Assembly (NCBI RefSeq): GCF_030913635.1 | Contig: NZ_CP133188.1 | Span: 1,674,001-1,738,000 of the forward strand | DNA length: 64,000 bases | Source: Sedimentibacter sp. MB35-C1 | GTDB taxonomy: Bacteria > Bacillota > Clostridia > Tissierellales > Sedimentibacteraceae | Direction of reading: 5' to 3' | Part shown: positions 46,743 through 55,867 of the stretch, piece by piece | How positions within the stretch are numbered: position 1 is the first letter of the stretch | Layout: the number at the start of each line of letters is the position of its first letter | Translations under genes and position numbers: made by a program | Notes under the pieces: model-generated | The model's input: only the letters and a program-made list of their open reading frames with translations | The model's database searches: none | Told to the model about the DNA's origin: nothing

Positions 46743-48332
46743 TTATAATAAGTTTTCTTTTATGACTCTTGGGCTAATCCAGCGCATCATGTTTAACTTT
46801 GAGCCTGCTTTGTCATTGGTACCTGAGAGCCTTGAACCTCCAAATGGCTGTTGTCCCACAACTGCTCCGGTAGGCCTTACATTGATATAAAAGTTGCCTG
46901 CTGAATGAGTGAGTACCTTTTGCGCTTCTTCTATGGCATATCTGTCGGTAGAAAATATTGAACCTGTAAGCCCGTATTTTGAAGTGCTGTCACATAACCT
47001 TAAGGTTTCACTATATTTTTCATCTTCATATAAATAAATTGTCAGCACAGGACCAAATATTTCTTCTTCCATTGTTTTAAATTTTGGGTTATTAGTAAGA
47101 ATTATTGTAGGTTTAATAAAATATCCTTGGCTGTCATCGTACTTACCGCCGGCCAGAATTTCAGCTTCCGCAGATTCTCTTGCATATTCGATGTACTCAA
47201 CTATAGTATTGAAAGCTTTTTTATCTATAACCGCACCCATAAAAGTATCTATTTCTTCAATATTACCGACTTTTATATCATTAGCTTTTTTTATTAGATC
47301 GTCCTTTATATCATCCCACACGCTCTTTGAAATGTAGGCACGTGAAGCAGCAGAGCATTTTTGTCCTTGATATTCAAATGCTCCGTCAATAAGACCTTTA
47401 ATCAGGCTCTTTCTGTTGGTAGACGGATGCGCTATAACAAAGTTCTTTCCACCTGTTTCACCGACAAGTCTTGGGAATGTCCTGTAATTTGCAAGATTGT
47501 TGCCGACACTTGCCCATAAATCGCAGAATACTTGTGTTGAGCCTGTGAAGTGAATACCGCTTAAATATTCGCTAGACAATACTGTGCTGCTGATTACCCC
47601 TGCATTTCCTGGAATGAAGTTAATCACGCCTTCTGGCAATCCTGCTTCCTGCAGCAATTTATAAACGGTATAAGCTGAGTACACAGAGTTTGATGCAGGC
47701 TTCCATAATACTGTATTCCCTGCCATAGCAGGAGCACTCGGAAGATTTGCGGCAATCGAGGTAAAGTTAAATGGAGACACCGCGAATACAAAGCCTTCCA
47801 AAGGTCGGTATTCTGTTCTGTTCCAAACTCCTTTCGATGATATTGGCTGATCGCTGTATATTTGCTGTAAAGCATGCGCATTAAAATTTAAAAAGTCAAT
47901 TAATTCGCAGGCAGAGTCTATTTCAGCTTGCTTATATGTCTTACTTTGAGTAAGCATAGTTGCTGCATTTAGTTTTGCTCTCCACGGGCCTGATGCTAAT
48001 TCTGCCGCTTTAAGGAATATTGAAACTCTGCTTTCCCAAGGGATGCTTTCCCACTTGCTTTTAGCGTCTAAAGCTTCTTTAATTGCCAGCTTGGTCTCTT
48101 CTTTTCCGGCTTTGCAGTATTCGCCGATTATTTTGTTGTGGTCATGAGGAAGTCTGCATTGCCCTTTATCAGACGTTCTGATTTCTTTACCGCCGATAAT
48201 TATAGGTATATCTAAAGATGAATTTTTCATTTTAGTTATCTCAGCTTCTAGCTCCGCACGTTCATTGCTGCCAGCAAGATATTTTAATATGGGTTCATTT
48301 TTAAATTTTATTTCTTTTAGAATGCTGTTCAT
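46743..48332 (-). CDS. pruA: 1-pyrroline-5-carboxylate dehydrogenase
   Basis: The 529-residue aldehyde dehydrogenase oxidises glutamate-gamma-semialdehyde to glutamate in proline and arginine breakdown. The catalytic Cys lies in QGQKCSAASRAYI and the general base Glu in LVGETGGKNF. NAD-binding and family-specific features (EYRPLEGFVFAVSPFNFTS, GSTQVFCDLW, the C-terminal PTGAVVGQQPFGGSRLSGT) identify the P5C dehydrogenase branch. AAAGGAG is upstream of the ATG. A perfect palindrome lies 130 bases upstream. No proline dehydrogenase gene is adjacent. Confidence 0.93.
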   Translation of the reverse strand: MNSILKEIKFKNEPILKYLAGSNERAELEAEITKMKNSSLDIPIIIGGKEIRTSDKGQCRLPHDHNKIIGEYCKAGKEETKLAIKEALDAKSKWESIPWESRVSIFLKAAELASGPWRAKLNAATMLTQSKTYKQAEIDSACELIDFLNFNAHALQQIYSDQPISSKGVWNRTEYRPLEGFVFAVSPFNFTSIAANLPSAPAMAGNTVLWKPASNSVYSAYTVYKLLQEAGLPEGVINFIPGNAGVISSTVLSSEYLSGIHFTGSTQVFCDLWASVGNNLANYRTFPRLVGETGGKNFVIAHPSTNRKSLIKGLIDGAFEYQGQKCSAASRAYISKSVWDDIKDDLIKKANDIKVGNIEEIDTFMGAVIDKKAFNTIVEYIEYARESAEAEILAGGKYDDSQGYFIKPTIILTNNPKFKTMEEEIFGPVLTIYLYEDEKYSETLRLCDSTSKYGLTGSIFSTDRYAIEEAQKVLTHSAGNFYINVRPTGAVVGQQPFGGSRLSGTNDKAGSKLNMMRWISPRVIKENLL

Positions 48333-48729
48333 AGAGACTCCTTTATTGGTATTTTTTAAACAAAAATATTTTTATATTAAATATATATAATAATTGTACA
48401 TTAATAAACATAAAACATCAATAAAAAAACGAAAATATTAATTTTTTTCAAAATTTAAAAACGTTTCGAAACGTAAAAAACTTTGAATTTGAATGTTTAA
48501 GAATTAATAATGAGGCAATAATGTAAAATGCAATAATTTAAATATTTATTGCATTTGTTTATTTATTTAAAATATAGCAAATTATAGCTTTGTGCTGGTG
48601 TGGCGGATAATTTGACAATTAAATATCTGAAAGTCAAATAATATACCGAAGGTTATTGCATAAGGTGCTGTGGTTGTAGTAAAATATAAACGACAAATGT
48701 TTTATAATCTTATTAAGAAGGGGAAAACT
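48333..48729. other. Intergenic region between divergent pruA and the YbaK-like gene
   Basis: About 397 bases, strongly AT-rich except for the palindrome at 48461-48474. It must hold two divergent promoters. I found no gene in it. Confidence 0.5.
48461..48474. promoter_or_regulatory. Perfect GC-containing palindrome upstream of pruA
   Basis: ACGTTTCGAAACGT is a perfect 14-bp palindrome standing out in AT-rich DNA between divergent genes. It looks like the operator of an unidentified dimeric regulator. Confidence 0.55.
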
Positions 48730-49275
48730 ATGGAAAAAATCAGAAGTAACAATTTATTTAATTCAAAGCCGGATGATAATAGACTTCAAAAGGAACTGGA
48801 TACATATGAAATGCTGGATAAACTAGGTATTGAATTTTCCGGAACAGATCATGAAGCTGCAATGACAATGGAGGGTATTCAATCGGCAGAAGAACTTCTT
48901 GATGTAAAAGTTAGCAAAAATTTATTTCTCTGCAATTCGTCCAAAACAAAATTTCACCTGTTGATAATGCCGGGAGATAAGAAATTTTTAACTAAAAAAC
49001 TTTCAAGCCAGATAAATAGCCCCAGACTTTCATTTGCAAGCGGGGAATACATGGAGGAATATTTAAATATTACTCCTGGCTCATTAAGTATTTTTGGCCT
49101 TATGTATGACAAAGAAAATAAGGTGAATCTTATAATTGACAAGGATGTGTTGAAAGATGAATATTTTGGATGTCATCCTTGCATTAATACGTCAACGCTT
49201 AAGATAAAGACCTCAGATTTGCTGGATAAATTTCTTCCATATGTAAAGCATGAAGCATCCTTTGTGGAATTATAG
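48730..49275 (+). CDS. YbaK/ProX-type prolyl-tRNA editing protein
   Basis: The 181-residue protein resembles the free-standing prolyl-tRNA editing family (ProXp-ala/YbaK), which removes misacylated alanine from tRNA(Pro). Matches are YEMLDKLGIEFSGTDHEAAM near the N-terminus, AEELLDVKVSKNLFLCNSSK (with the catalytic-site lysine), LSFASGEYMEEYLNITPGSL and the GCHPC loop near the end. ATG at 48730 has AGAAGGGG upstream; the in-frame codon at 48670 lacks a site. Divergent from pruA. Confidence 0.88.
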   Translation: MEKIRSNNLFNSKPDDNRLQKELDTYEMLDKLGIEFSGTDHEAAMTMEGIQSAEELLDVKVSKNLFLCNSSKTKFHLLIMPGDKKFLTKKLSSQINSPRLSFASGEYMEEYLNITPGSLSIFGLMYDKENKVNLIIDKDVLKDEYFGCHPCINTSTLKIKTSDLLDKFLPYVKHEASFVEL

Positions 49276-49329
49276 CTGCTGCCTACAAGTAAAAACATAT
49301 GAAGTACATCAAAGTGCAAAATATATGTA

Positions 49330-49362
49330 AAGCTGATAACATGTGTATCAGCTTATATTTTT
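49330..49362 (+). terminator. Terminator after the tRNA-editing gene
   Basis: AAGCTGATA (49330-49338) pairs with TATCAGCTT (49346-49354), followed by ATATTTTT. Confidence 0.82.
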
Positions 49363-49368
49363 ACTATT

Positions 49369-49875
49369 TTAAAAAGGTATGCTATCGGTTGGTTCGTAAA
49401 AAAACTCATAATGTGAGAGGGGACTTTCTTCTCTTTCTATATGGCGAAGGTTAATTTGATAAGAAGTAGTTATATTTGGATAAATTTGGATATCAAAAAC
49501 AAACGCTCCAAAGTATCCTTCGGCTTGAACCGAAAACATGTACATTTTAATATAATTTGGATCATTAGGATGCTGTAATTTATTTAAAGTCGGCAGTTCT
49601 ATTATCGGAGAATGCCCGTTAATTCCTGTTCCTACGGTTGCCATTAACTGGCCTTCGCCTTTTTCATGGTATTGGCCGGTTATAGTCAGCAAGTAAACAT
49701 GTATCATTGCATTTTCAACAGGATTAGTTTCTACGTTATTATAAACGCTTATTTCTAAATAACCGGTTTCTCCTTTTTGGCTGCTCGCATTTTCTTTACT
49801 ATCAGAGCCAGGAGGTACATTGTTTTTTTTGGCAATTATGTTTCTGCATCTGTAAGGCTTTGGATTCCTATTCAA
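49369..49875 (-). CDS. SleC-prodomain-like beta-sandwich protein (stand-alone)
   Basis: A 168-residue protein with a basic, Asn-rich N-terminus (NRNPKPYRCRNIIAKKN) and a domain reading GYLEISVYNNVETNPVENAM, then GINGHSPIIELPTLNKL, ending in FDIQIYPNITTSYQINLRHI. It is a paralogue of the proteins at 16418-16888 and 58054-58773 and related to the N-terminal domain of SleC. It has no signal peptide. The gene stands alone between two plus-strand genes, with AGGAGG before the ATG. A spore or envelope role is inferred from the homologous domain. Confidence 0.65.
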   Translation of the reverse strand: MNRNPKPYRCRNIIAKKNNVPPGSDSKENASSQKGETGYLEISVYNNVETNPVENAMIHVYLLTITGQYHEKGEGQLMATVGTGINGHSPIIELPTLNKLQHPNDPNYIKMYMFSVQAEGYFGAFVFDIQIYPNITTSYQINLRHIEREESPLSHYEFFYEPTDSIPF

Positions 49876-50093
49876 AACTATCCTCCTTCTATCGTATTAG
49901 ACATCACAATACTATGTTTATTATATGTACGCACAACTAATAAGATACCTTCCTTTGATTTAGTTTTTAACGTATATAAAATATAAGTTTTAAAAGTTGC
50001 CTTAATATGGTAAAATATACATGAAAAGTAGTCGGCACCGTACAAAATTATCTAGCAATTAAAATACTAGAAATCAAATATATGGAGGTAGTT

Positions 50094-50423
50094 ATGGTTA
50101 CATTTGACGACTTTGCAAAAATAGATATAAGAGCAGGTGAAATAATTAAGGCGGAGTTTTTTGAAAAAGCAAGGAGACCGGCATATAAAATGGTTATTGA
50201 CTTTGGAAATGAAATAGGAGTAAAAAAATCAAGCGCACAAATAACTGATTTATATGAAGTTAATGACCTTGTAGGGAAACAGGTGCTTGCAGTTGTCAAT
50301 TTCCCGCCGAGGCAGATTGCAGATTTTATGTCTGAAGTCCTTGTTCTCGGAACATATTCAAAGGATGGCGTCGTCTTGATACAGCCTGACAGAATTGTTG
50401 AAAAAGGTGACAAACTGGGGTAA
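50094..50423 (+). CDS. csaA: CsaA-type tRNA-binding/chaperone protein
   Basis: The 109-residue OB-fold protein of the EMAP/tRNA-binding domain family matches CsaA throughout (FDDFAKIDIRAGEIIKAE, SSAQITDLY, VVNFPPRQIADFMSEVLVLG). In Bacillus, CsaA is a secretion-associated chaperone. ATG at 50094 is chosen because TGGAGG ends five bases before it; four extra codons precede it in frame. Confidence 0.93.
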   Translation: MVTFDDFAKIDIRAGEIIKAEFFEKARRPAYKMVIDFGNEIGVKKSSAQITDLYEVNDLVGKQVLAVVNFPPRQIADFMSEVLVLGTYSKDGVVLIQPDRIVEKGDKLG

Positions 50424-50498
50424 TTATTCATTATTATGATTAATTTTCTTGTTTAGCTGCTTTTAAAACGGATATAAGTAGTAATAGGAGGGGATGTT

Positions 50499-50984
50499 AT
50501 GAAAAAGATACTTGTTCCGGTTGACGGTTCAAATGCATCCATAAGCGCAGTCAAAAAAGCTATTGAATTAGGAAGACAATATAATTCAGAAATAAAACTA
50601 TTATCTGTGGTTAAAGCATCTGAGCATAGGGGAACAGCCAAAAATGAGAACTTGTGGAGCGCAGTTGACGGCTCTGCAATAGTAAACAGTGCTGAATTGG
50701 AAGATAAGCTGGAGAGCAAATATATCGAAAATTCTGAAACGCTTTTGAAGCAGATAGTAACTAAACTAGATTTCAGAGGAACCAAGGTTGAAACAGAAGT
50801 GCTGACCGGAGATCCCTTTGAAAAAATTATTGAAACTGCACAAAAAGGATATTACGACCTTATTGTAATGGGAAACAGAGGTTTTTCCAAAATTAAACGT
50901 TTCTTTGTTGGATCTGTAACGCAAAAAGTTATTTCTGAGTCTCCATGTCCGGTACTTGTAATCAGAAGCAGCTTTGAGCCATAA
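50499..50984 (+). CDS. Universal stress protein (UspA family)
   Basis: The 161-residue protein has the Usp alpha/beta fold. The ATP-binding signature near the C-terminus, MGNRGFSKIKRFFVGSVTQK, gives the G-2x-G-9x-G(S) spacing of ATP-binding members, and it ends with PCPVLVIR. The N-terminus KKILVPVDGSNAS supplies the ligand aspartate. AGGAGGGG precedes the ATG. Single gene with its own terminator. Confidence 0.92.
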   Translation: MKKILVPVDGSNASISAVKKAIELGRQYNSEIKLLSVVKASEHRGTAKNENLWSAVDGSAIVNSAELEDKLESKYIENSETLLKQIVTKLDFRGTKVETEVLTGDPFEKIIETAQKGYYDLIVMGNRGFSKIKRFFVGSVTQKVISESPCPVLVIRSSFEP

Positions 50985-50998
50985 TGGTTTATGTCTAT

Positions 50999-51040
50999 AA
51001 AAACTATCATTATAATTATACTTTAATGATAGTTTTTTGT
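50999..51040 (+). terminator. Terminator after the usp gene
   Basis: AAAAACTATCATT (50999-51011) pairs with AATGATAGTTTTT (51025-51037) with a T run. Confidence 0.88.
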
Positions 51041-51125
51041 TTGAAAGTTTGTTGTTGAACAAATATGTATTTGATATAATTTAAATATAGTTGATTTACT
51101 AAGGAATACTTACAAGGAGGATTTT

Positions 51126-51608
51126 ATGAAAAATTTAGTAGTGTATTACTCCAGAAGCGGAAACACAAAAATTGTTGCAGAAGAGATATCAAAAATTATC
51201 GAATGTGAACTAGAGAAAATAGAATTTTTGAACGATATAGGATCTGTGCGTGCGGCATTTACGTCACTGATTGGGTGTAAAGCAAGGATAAAGCATTTAA
51301 ATATCGATCCTAAGAAATATGACAATATATTTATTGGCTGTCCGGTTTGGGCCGGAAAAAGTGCGACTCCGATGAATACATTTTTAAATAATTTTGATTT
51401 TACAAACAAAAACGTATTTATTTTTATCACGCAGGCTGACTCTAAAACACCTGTTAAAGTATATGAATCTATTTCTAAGAGGGTAGCTGATAAAGGAGGT
51501 AATGTGGCTGACATGTTTTTTGTTCAAACTAACATGAAGAGTCTGATTTCATCACAACAAGCAATGGAGGCTGCAACAGAATGGATAAATAAACTGCGGT
51601 TAAAATAG
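51126..51608 (+). CDS. Flavodoxin
   Basis: A 160-residue flavodoxin-fold protein. The FMN phosphate loop is YYSRSGNTKIVAEEI, and IFIGCPVWAGKSATPMN supplies the second FMN-binding loop. This variant (flavodoxin_4-like) acts as a low-potential electron carrier or reductase. AAGGAGG precedes the ATG. No redox partner is adjacent. Confidence 0.88.
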   Translation: MKNLVVYYSRSGNTKIVAEEISKIIECELEKIEFLNDIGSVRAAFTSLIGCKARIKHLNIDPKKYDNIFIGCPVWAGKSATPMNTFLNNFDFTNKNVFIFITQADSKTPVKVYESISKRVADKGGNVADMFFVQTNMKSLISSQQAMEAATEWINKLRLK

Positions 51609-51728
51609 GATAGTGCGGTTAATAGAAGAATGAGCTGCAGAGGTTTATAATATCATTAATATATTGAAATATTTGTTCTAATATAATATAATATCACTAC
51701 TATAACTGTTCCAGCGAGTGAGGAAATC

Positions 51729-53591
51729 ATGATGGACAAAGAGGTTAACGAGCAAACGTATTCTGCTCATAGTATGTGCTTGAAGGAAGACGGCTTTTAT
51801 AAACATTTGTTTGAAGAGCTGCCTATTGGTTATGCATTTTTAAAAATACTTTTTGATGAGACAGGCATTCCAACAGACTATGAATTTATAGAAGTCAATG
51901 CAATTTTTGAAAAAAGAACAGGGTTTAACAGAAAAGATATCATTGGAGAAATGCTCTCTGAAGTTTTTAAACACATGAACAAAAGTGAACTTGACAGAGT
52001 AAATTTTTATGCGAAAAAGACCCTGTATGAAGGAAAGCAGGAGTTTGAATTTTATTTCGGCATTGTGAATAAATGGTACAGAGTAAGTATGTATTCTCCC
52101 AGGGAAAGTTATCTGGCAATGTATTTCACAGGAATAACAAATGAAAAAAAGCAGTTAGAAGAACTTGAACAAAGCAGGAGAAGAATGAAAAACATTATTG
52201 AGGCTACTAATGTTGGGACATGGGAAAAGAATATGCTTACAGGCGAGTATTTCTACAATGATAGATGGGCTGAAATTTTGGGGTATACTTTGGAGGAATT
52301 GTCTCCTATAAGCAAGTCTACATGGCAGAGACTGGTGCACCCGGACGATTTAAAAAAGCAATTTATGATAGATGAAAAAATGTACAATAAAGAAATAGAT
52401 TATTACGATGAAGAATATCGAATGATACATAAAAACGGAAGAATCGTATGGATACAAGATAAGGGAAAAGTTATATCGTGGACTGAGGATGGAAAGCCTT
52501 ACATTATAAGCGGAACACATACAGATATAACATCAAAAAGAGAAGAGCAGGAGCAGATACTTTATTTAAGCTACTGTGACCAGTTGACAGGCTTATACAA
52601 CAGAAGGTTTTTTGAAAGCAAACTTATCGAAATGGATTTGCCAAAAAATTTACCTATTACACTGATTATGGCTGATGTGAACGGACTGAAGCTTGTAAAT
52701 GATTCCTTTGGACATAACCTTGGGGATGAATTGCTCAAAAAAGCTTCTGATATTATAAAAAAGGGGTGCAGAAAGACAGATATTGTAGCAAGGCTTGGAG
52801 GGGATGAGTTTGTGGTTATATTAACCAATGCATGTTCAATGCAGGCTGAAAGAATAATTAAACGAATTAATTCTATTGCTTCAAAAGAAAAGGTCGGCGC
52901 TATAGATATCTCTATTTCATTTGGATACGAGACAAAAAACAGTGCAAACGAAAATATTCAGGATGTGTTTAAAAATGCCGAGGATTACATGTACAGACAT
53001 AAGCTGTACGAAAGCTCAAGCATAAGAAACAAAACAATTGACCTAATAATGAGCACATTGTATGAAAAAAGCAGCAGAGAAATGCAGCATTCCAAAAGAG
53101 TGAGTGAAATATGTGAAGCTTTGGCCGAAAAAATGAAATTTGACAGGGATAAGATAAATCAGATAAAAATAGCAGGGTTAATGCATGATATAGGCAAAAT
53201 GGGCATAGACGAAAAAATTCTTAATAAAACTCTAAGGCTAAGCGATGATGAACAGAGGGAGATAAAAAGGCATCCTGAAATCGGATACAGAATCTTAAGT
53301 TCGTCAAATGACTTTTCCGAAATTGCCGAATACGTTTTGAAGCATCATGAAAGATGGGATGGGAATGGCTATCCTGGAGGCTTTAAGGGAGAGGAAATAT
53401 CTATACAGTCGAGAATTATAGCGATTGCAGATGCATATGATGCTATGACAAGTGACAGGCCCTACAGAAGGGGTATGAGTTCAGAGGAAGCACTGAAGGA
53501 ATTAAAAAGGTGCTCGGGCACGCAATTTGATGCTGATATTACAGAAATATTTATTAGTATGATTAAAGAAGCACAGACATCCAAATGCTGA
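51729..53591 (+). CDS. PAS-PAS-GGDEF-HD-GYP signalling protein
   Basis: A soluble 620-residue protein with opposed c-di-GMP activities. Two PAS domains (about 22-140 and 150-270, the second with a PAC motif EYRMIHKNGRIVWIQDKG) precede a GGDEF domain (GGDEF 357-361, I-site RKTD 348-351 intact) and an HD-GYP phosphodiesterase domain (HSKRVSEI, H486-D487 in MHDIGKMG, RHPEIGYRIL, HHERWDGNGYPGG). Both catalytic motifs look intact. A GAGGAAA site precedes the ATG. Standing alone, it adds to three c-di-GMP enzymes in this window. Confidence 0.93.
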   Translation: MMDKEVNEQTYSAHSMCLKEDGFYKHLFEELPIGYAFLKILFDETGIPTDYEFIEVNAIFEKRTGFNRKDIIGEMLSEVFKHMNKSELDRVNFYAKKTLYEGKQEFEFYFGIVNKWYRVSMYSPRESYLAMYFTGITNEKKQLEELEQSRRRMKNIIEATNVGTWEKNMLTGEYFYNDRWAEILGYTLEELSPISKSTWQRLVHPDDLKKQFMIDEKMYNKEIDYYDEEYRMIHKNGRIVWIQDKGKVISWTEDGKPYIISGTHTDITSKREEQEQILYLSYCDQLTGLYNRRFFESKLIEMDLPKNLPITLIMADVNGLKLVNDSFGHNLGDELLKKASDIIKKGCRKTDIVARLGGDEFVVILTNACSMQAERIIKRINSIASKEKVGAIDISISFGYETKNSANENIQDVFKNAEDYMYRHKLYESSSIRNKTIDLIMSTLYEKSSREMQHSKRVSEICEALAEKMKFDRDKINQIKIAGLMHDIGKMGIDEKILNKTLRLSDDEQREIKRHPEIGYRILSSSNDFSEIAEYVLKHHERWDGNGYPGGFKGEEISIQSRIIAIADAYDAMTSDRPYRRGMSSEEALKELKRCSGTQFDADITEIFISMIKEAQTSKC

Positions 53592-54012
53592 TGAATGTTG
53601 GGTTTGTTTAGCATGCGGTGATAAGTGGCATTCGTTTTACAAATGGTAAATTTTTTATACAAAAGAGCATTTTGCTCTTTTTTGTTTGCAATATTTACAT
53701 ATGTTTTACTCCGTAAGGGTTTTTAGTTTACTTATGCAACGTAAAATTTCATATGTGTTCCTTTATCAAATACGCTGGTTATAGCGCAAAATGAAAATTT
53801 GCTGGATGAGATACTTAAATATAAAAAATAAAAATAATTTCAGTTTTGACTTAATACAGTATATCTGATTCTACAGACTATGCTGTTTTTTTATGTCAGG
53901 AATTCATATAAAATAATAAATAGTTTTCAAATTATGAAATTTACTTTATAATAGAGATATTACTAAAGTAAATTTACATAAATGAAGATAGGACTAGAAG
54001 GGGAAATTATTG
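53592..54012. other. Intergenic region between the HD-GYP and degV genes
   Basis: 421 bases without a convincing gene. It contains the terminator at 53661-53684 and a weaker imperfect hairpin at about 53855-53895 followed by T. The promoter of degV lies near the right end. Confidence 0.45.
53661..53684 (+). terminator. Terminator after the HD-GYP gene
   Basis: AAAAGAGCA pairs with TGCTCTTTT, followed by further T. Confidence 0.85.
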
Positions 54013-54876
54013 ATGAAGACTATTATTTTAACAGACTCAAGCTGTGATTTGTCGCGAGAATATTTAGATGAGAATGGTTTGGAAGCTATACCTTTCCCAT
54101 ATACTATAGGAGAAAAGGGATATGTTGATGATTTTGGAAAATCTCTCAGCTACGATAGATTTTATGACGAGCTGAGGCATGGAGCAATGCCTTCTACTTC
54201 ACAAATATCTGTGTATAATTTTGAAAAAGTATTTAGAAGATATATAGATGAAGGAAAAGCAGTTATTTATATAGGGTTTTCCTCGGCTCTGAGCCAAACA
54301 TTCAATAATTCCATACTTGCCAGAAACAATATACTTGATGAAATTCCTGATGCGAATATTGCGGTAATTGATTCGAAAAGTGCTTCCATAGGCCTGGGCG
54401 CAATAATTTTTTATGCCAATAATCTTTTAAAGAATGGAAAATCATATGGCGAAATTATTGAGTGGGTTGAAAACAATAAACTTAGATCCAACCATTGGTT
54501 TATTATTGACAGTCTGGATCATTTAAAAAGGGGCGGTAGGATATCTGCTGCCGCTGCTGCAGTAGGAAGCATGCTTGATGTCAAGCCTATGCTTAATGTA
54601 GATGACGAAGGAAAATTAAATATTATCAAAAAAATAAGAGGAAGAAAAAAAGCACTGAAAGAATTGCTTGATAAACTTCAATTGATTGAAACCCCAGAAG
54701 AGCAAGTGGTTTTTATAAATCATGCCGATTGTGCTGAAGACGCGGAGCATCTGAAAGAATTGGTTATGAAAAGGGTTAAGGTAAAAGATGTGGTTATTAA
54801 TAATATAGGACCTATAATTGGATCGCACACCGGGCCAGGGATGATATGCCTCGTATTTATGGGAGAAAAAAGGTAA
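54013..54876 (+). CDS. DegV-family fatty-acid-binding protein
   Basis: The 287-residue protein matches DegV/FakB throughout: TDSSCDLSREYLDENGLEAI at the N-terminus, STSQIS (fatty-acid carboxylate loop), GFSSALSQTFNN, VIDSKSASIGLG and the C-terminal SHTGPGMICLVFMG. FakB proteins present fatty acids to the kinase FakA; no fakA is adjacent. ATG 54013 follows an in-frame TTG directly and has AAGGGG upstream. Confidence 0.92.
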   Translation: MKTIILTDSSCDLSREYLDENGLEAIPFPYTIGEKGYVDDFGKSLSYDRFYDELRHGAMPSTSQISVYNFEKVFRRYIDEGKAVIYIGFSSALSQTFNNSILARNNILDEIPDANIAVIDSKSASIGLGAIIFYANNLLKNGKSYGEIIEWVENNKLRSNHWFIIDSLDHLKRGGRISAAAAAVGSMLDVKPMLNVDDEGKLNIIKKIRGRKKALKELLDKLQLIETPEEQVVFINHADCAEDAEHLKELVMKRVKVKDVVINNIGPIIGSHTGPGMICLVFMGEKR

Positions 54877-55007
54877 AATTCGTAAATTGCGCAAAACAAG
54901 GAAGAAAATGATTTATATTTTTTGGTTTGCCTTGATTTATGTGCATAGTTTTGATAATATAACTATTTATAACAGCTTGTAATACATAATTTAATTTGAG
55001 GATGGCT

Positions 55008-55583
55008 ATGGATAAATTAAAGAAAATGATAATAGACCGCGGTGAAATAAGGGAAGGCAATGTTCTGAAGGTTGACAGCTTCTTGAATCATCAGCTTGAT
55101 ATAGGCTTCTTATACGAAATGGGAGAAGAGCTGCACAGGCTTTTTAAAGACAGGGATATAACGAAAATATTGACAATTGAAGTAAGTGGTATTGCAATAG
55201 CTTCGATGGCTGCATTGTGCTTTAACGTTCCGGTTGTTTTTGCAAAAAAAACTGAAAGCCTTAATTTAGATAAGGATATATATAATGGAAAAGTTTTTTC
55301 TTACACAAAGAATAAGGAATATAATATCATGATAAGCAAAAAATACTTAAATAGCGAAGATAAATTGCTTATAATAGATGACTTTCTTGCAGAAGGAAAT
55401 GCTATGAAAAGCTTGATTAAACTGGTGAATGAAAGCGGTGCGTCTGTTGAAGGTATCGGCATTGCCATAGAAAAAGGATTTCAAAAAGGCGGGAGCTATT
55501 TAAGAAATGAAGGCTTTAATTTAAAAAGTCTTGCAATTGTAGAAGATATGAAGAACGGAAAAATTGTTTTCAGGGAAGATTAA
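55008..55583 (+). CDS. xpt: Xanthine phosphoribosyltransferase
   Basis: The 191-residue purine-salvage enzyme converts xanthine and PRPP to XMP. The PRPP-binding motif is LLIIDDFLAEGNA, and the N-terminus (GEIREGNVLKVDSFLNHQLD) and IAVEDMK-like end (LAIVEDMKNG) are typical of Xpt. ATG at 55008 is preceded by GAGGATGG. In many Firmicutes xpt is controlled by a guanine riboswitch, but the 130 bases upstream show none. Confidence 0.92.
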   Translation: MDKLKKMIIDRGEIREGNVLKVDSFLNHQLDIGFLYEMGEELHRLFKDRDITKILTIEVSGIAIASMAALCFNVPVVFAKKTESLNLDKDIYNGKVFSYTKNKEYNIMISKKYLNSEDKLLIIDDFLAEGNAMKSLIKLVNESGASVEGIGIAIEKGFQKGGSYLRNEGFNLKSLAIVEDMKNGKIVFRED

Positions 55584-55636
55584 TCCAAATGAACATTGTG
55601 CTGAATATTTTATATCATATTGATTAAACTAAAAAA

Positions 55637-55653
55637 AGACTGATAATCAGTCT
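55637..55653. repeat. Perfect short hairpin before a 42-codon gene
   Basis: AGACTGATAATCAGTCT has 7-bp arms. T residues follow only on the minus strand (seven), where no gene needs a terminator. On the plus strand it lies 31 bases before the small gene's start and could act in its leader. Confidence 0.5.
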
Positions 55654-55683
55654 CTTACTTACAATGGAGGTAATGGTTTAACT

Positions 55684-55812
55684 ATGGATAAAAATTACTG
55701 CATAGCTAATATGAAGGAAAATGACTGCGAATATTTCAAACGCATGGAAGAACAAATGAAAATGGAATTAGGCAGAGATATTGTTTTAATTGCCTGGGAG
55801 AAAAATAAGTAA
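55684..55812 (+). CDS. Small acidic protein, 42 residues
   Basis: A frame from ATG 55684 to TAA 55812 encodes MDKNYCIANMKENDCEYFKR, then MEEQMKMELGRDIVLIAWEKNK. TGGAGG lies 13 bases before the ATG, rather far. It is followed by a good terminator at 55821-55850 and preceded by the hairpin at 55637. Two cysteines and a helical, charged sequence. Unknown function; below usual ORF cut-offs. Confidence 0.6.
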   Translation: MDKNYCIANMKENDCEYFKRMEEQMKMELGRDIVLIAWEKNK

Positions 55813-55820
55813 GTTGTAAA

Positions 55821-55852
55821 TAAATAAGACCGTGTAAGCGGTCTTATTTATC
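55821..55852. terminator. Bidirectional terminator between convergent genes
   Basis: AAATAAGACC pairs with GGTCTTATTT around GTGTAAGC, with A/T flanks on both sides. It serves the 42-codon gene and the minus-strand peptidoglycan-binding gene. Confidence 0.85.
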
Positions 55853-55867
55853 GATGATTCATTAATA

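Noticed and set aside
54877-55007. Guanine riboswitch ahead of xpt
   Set aside because: xpt is often under such control, but neither the conserved core loops nor a terminator/antiterminator pair is visible in these 131 bases.
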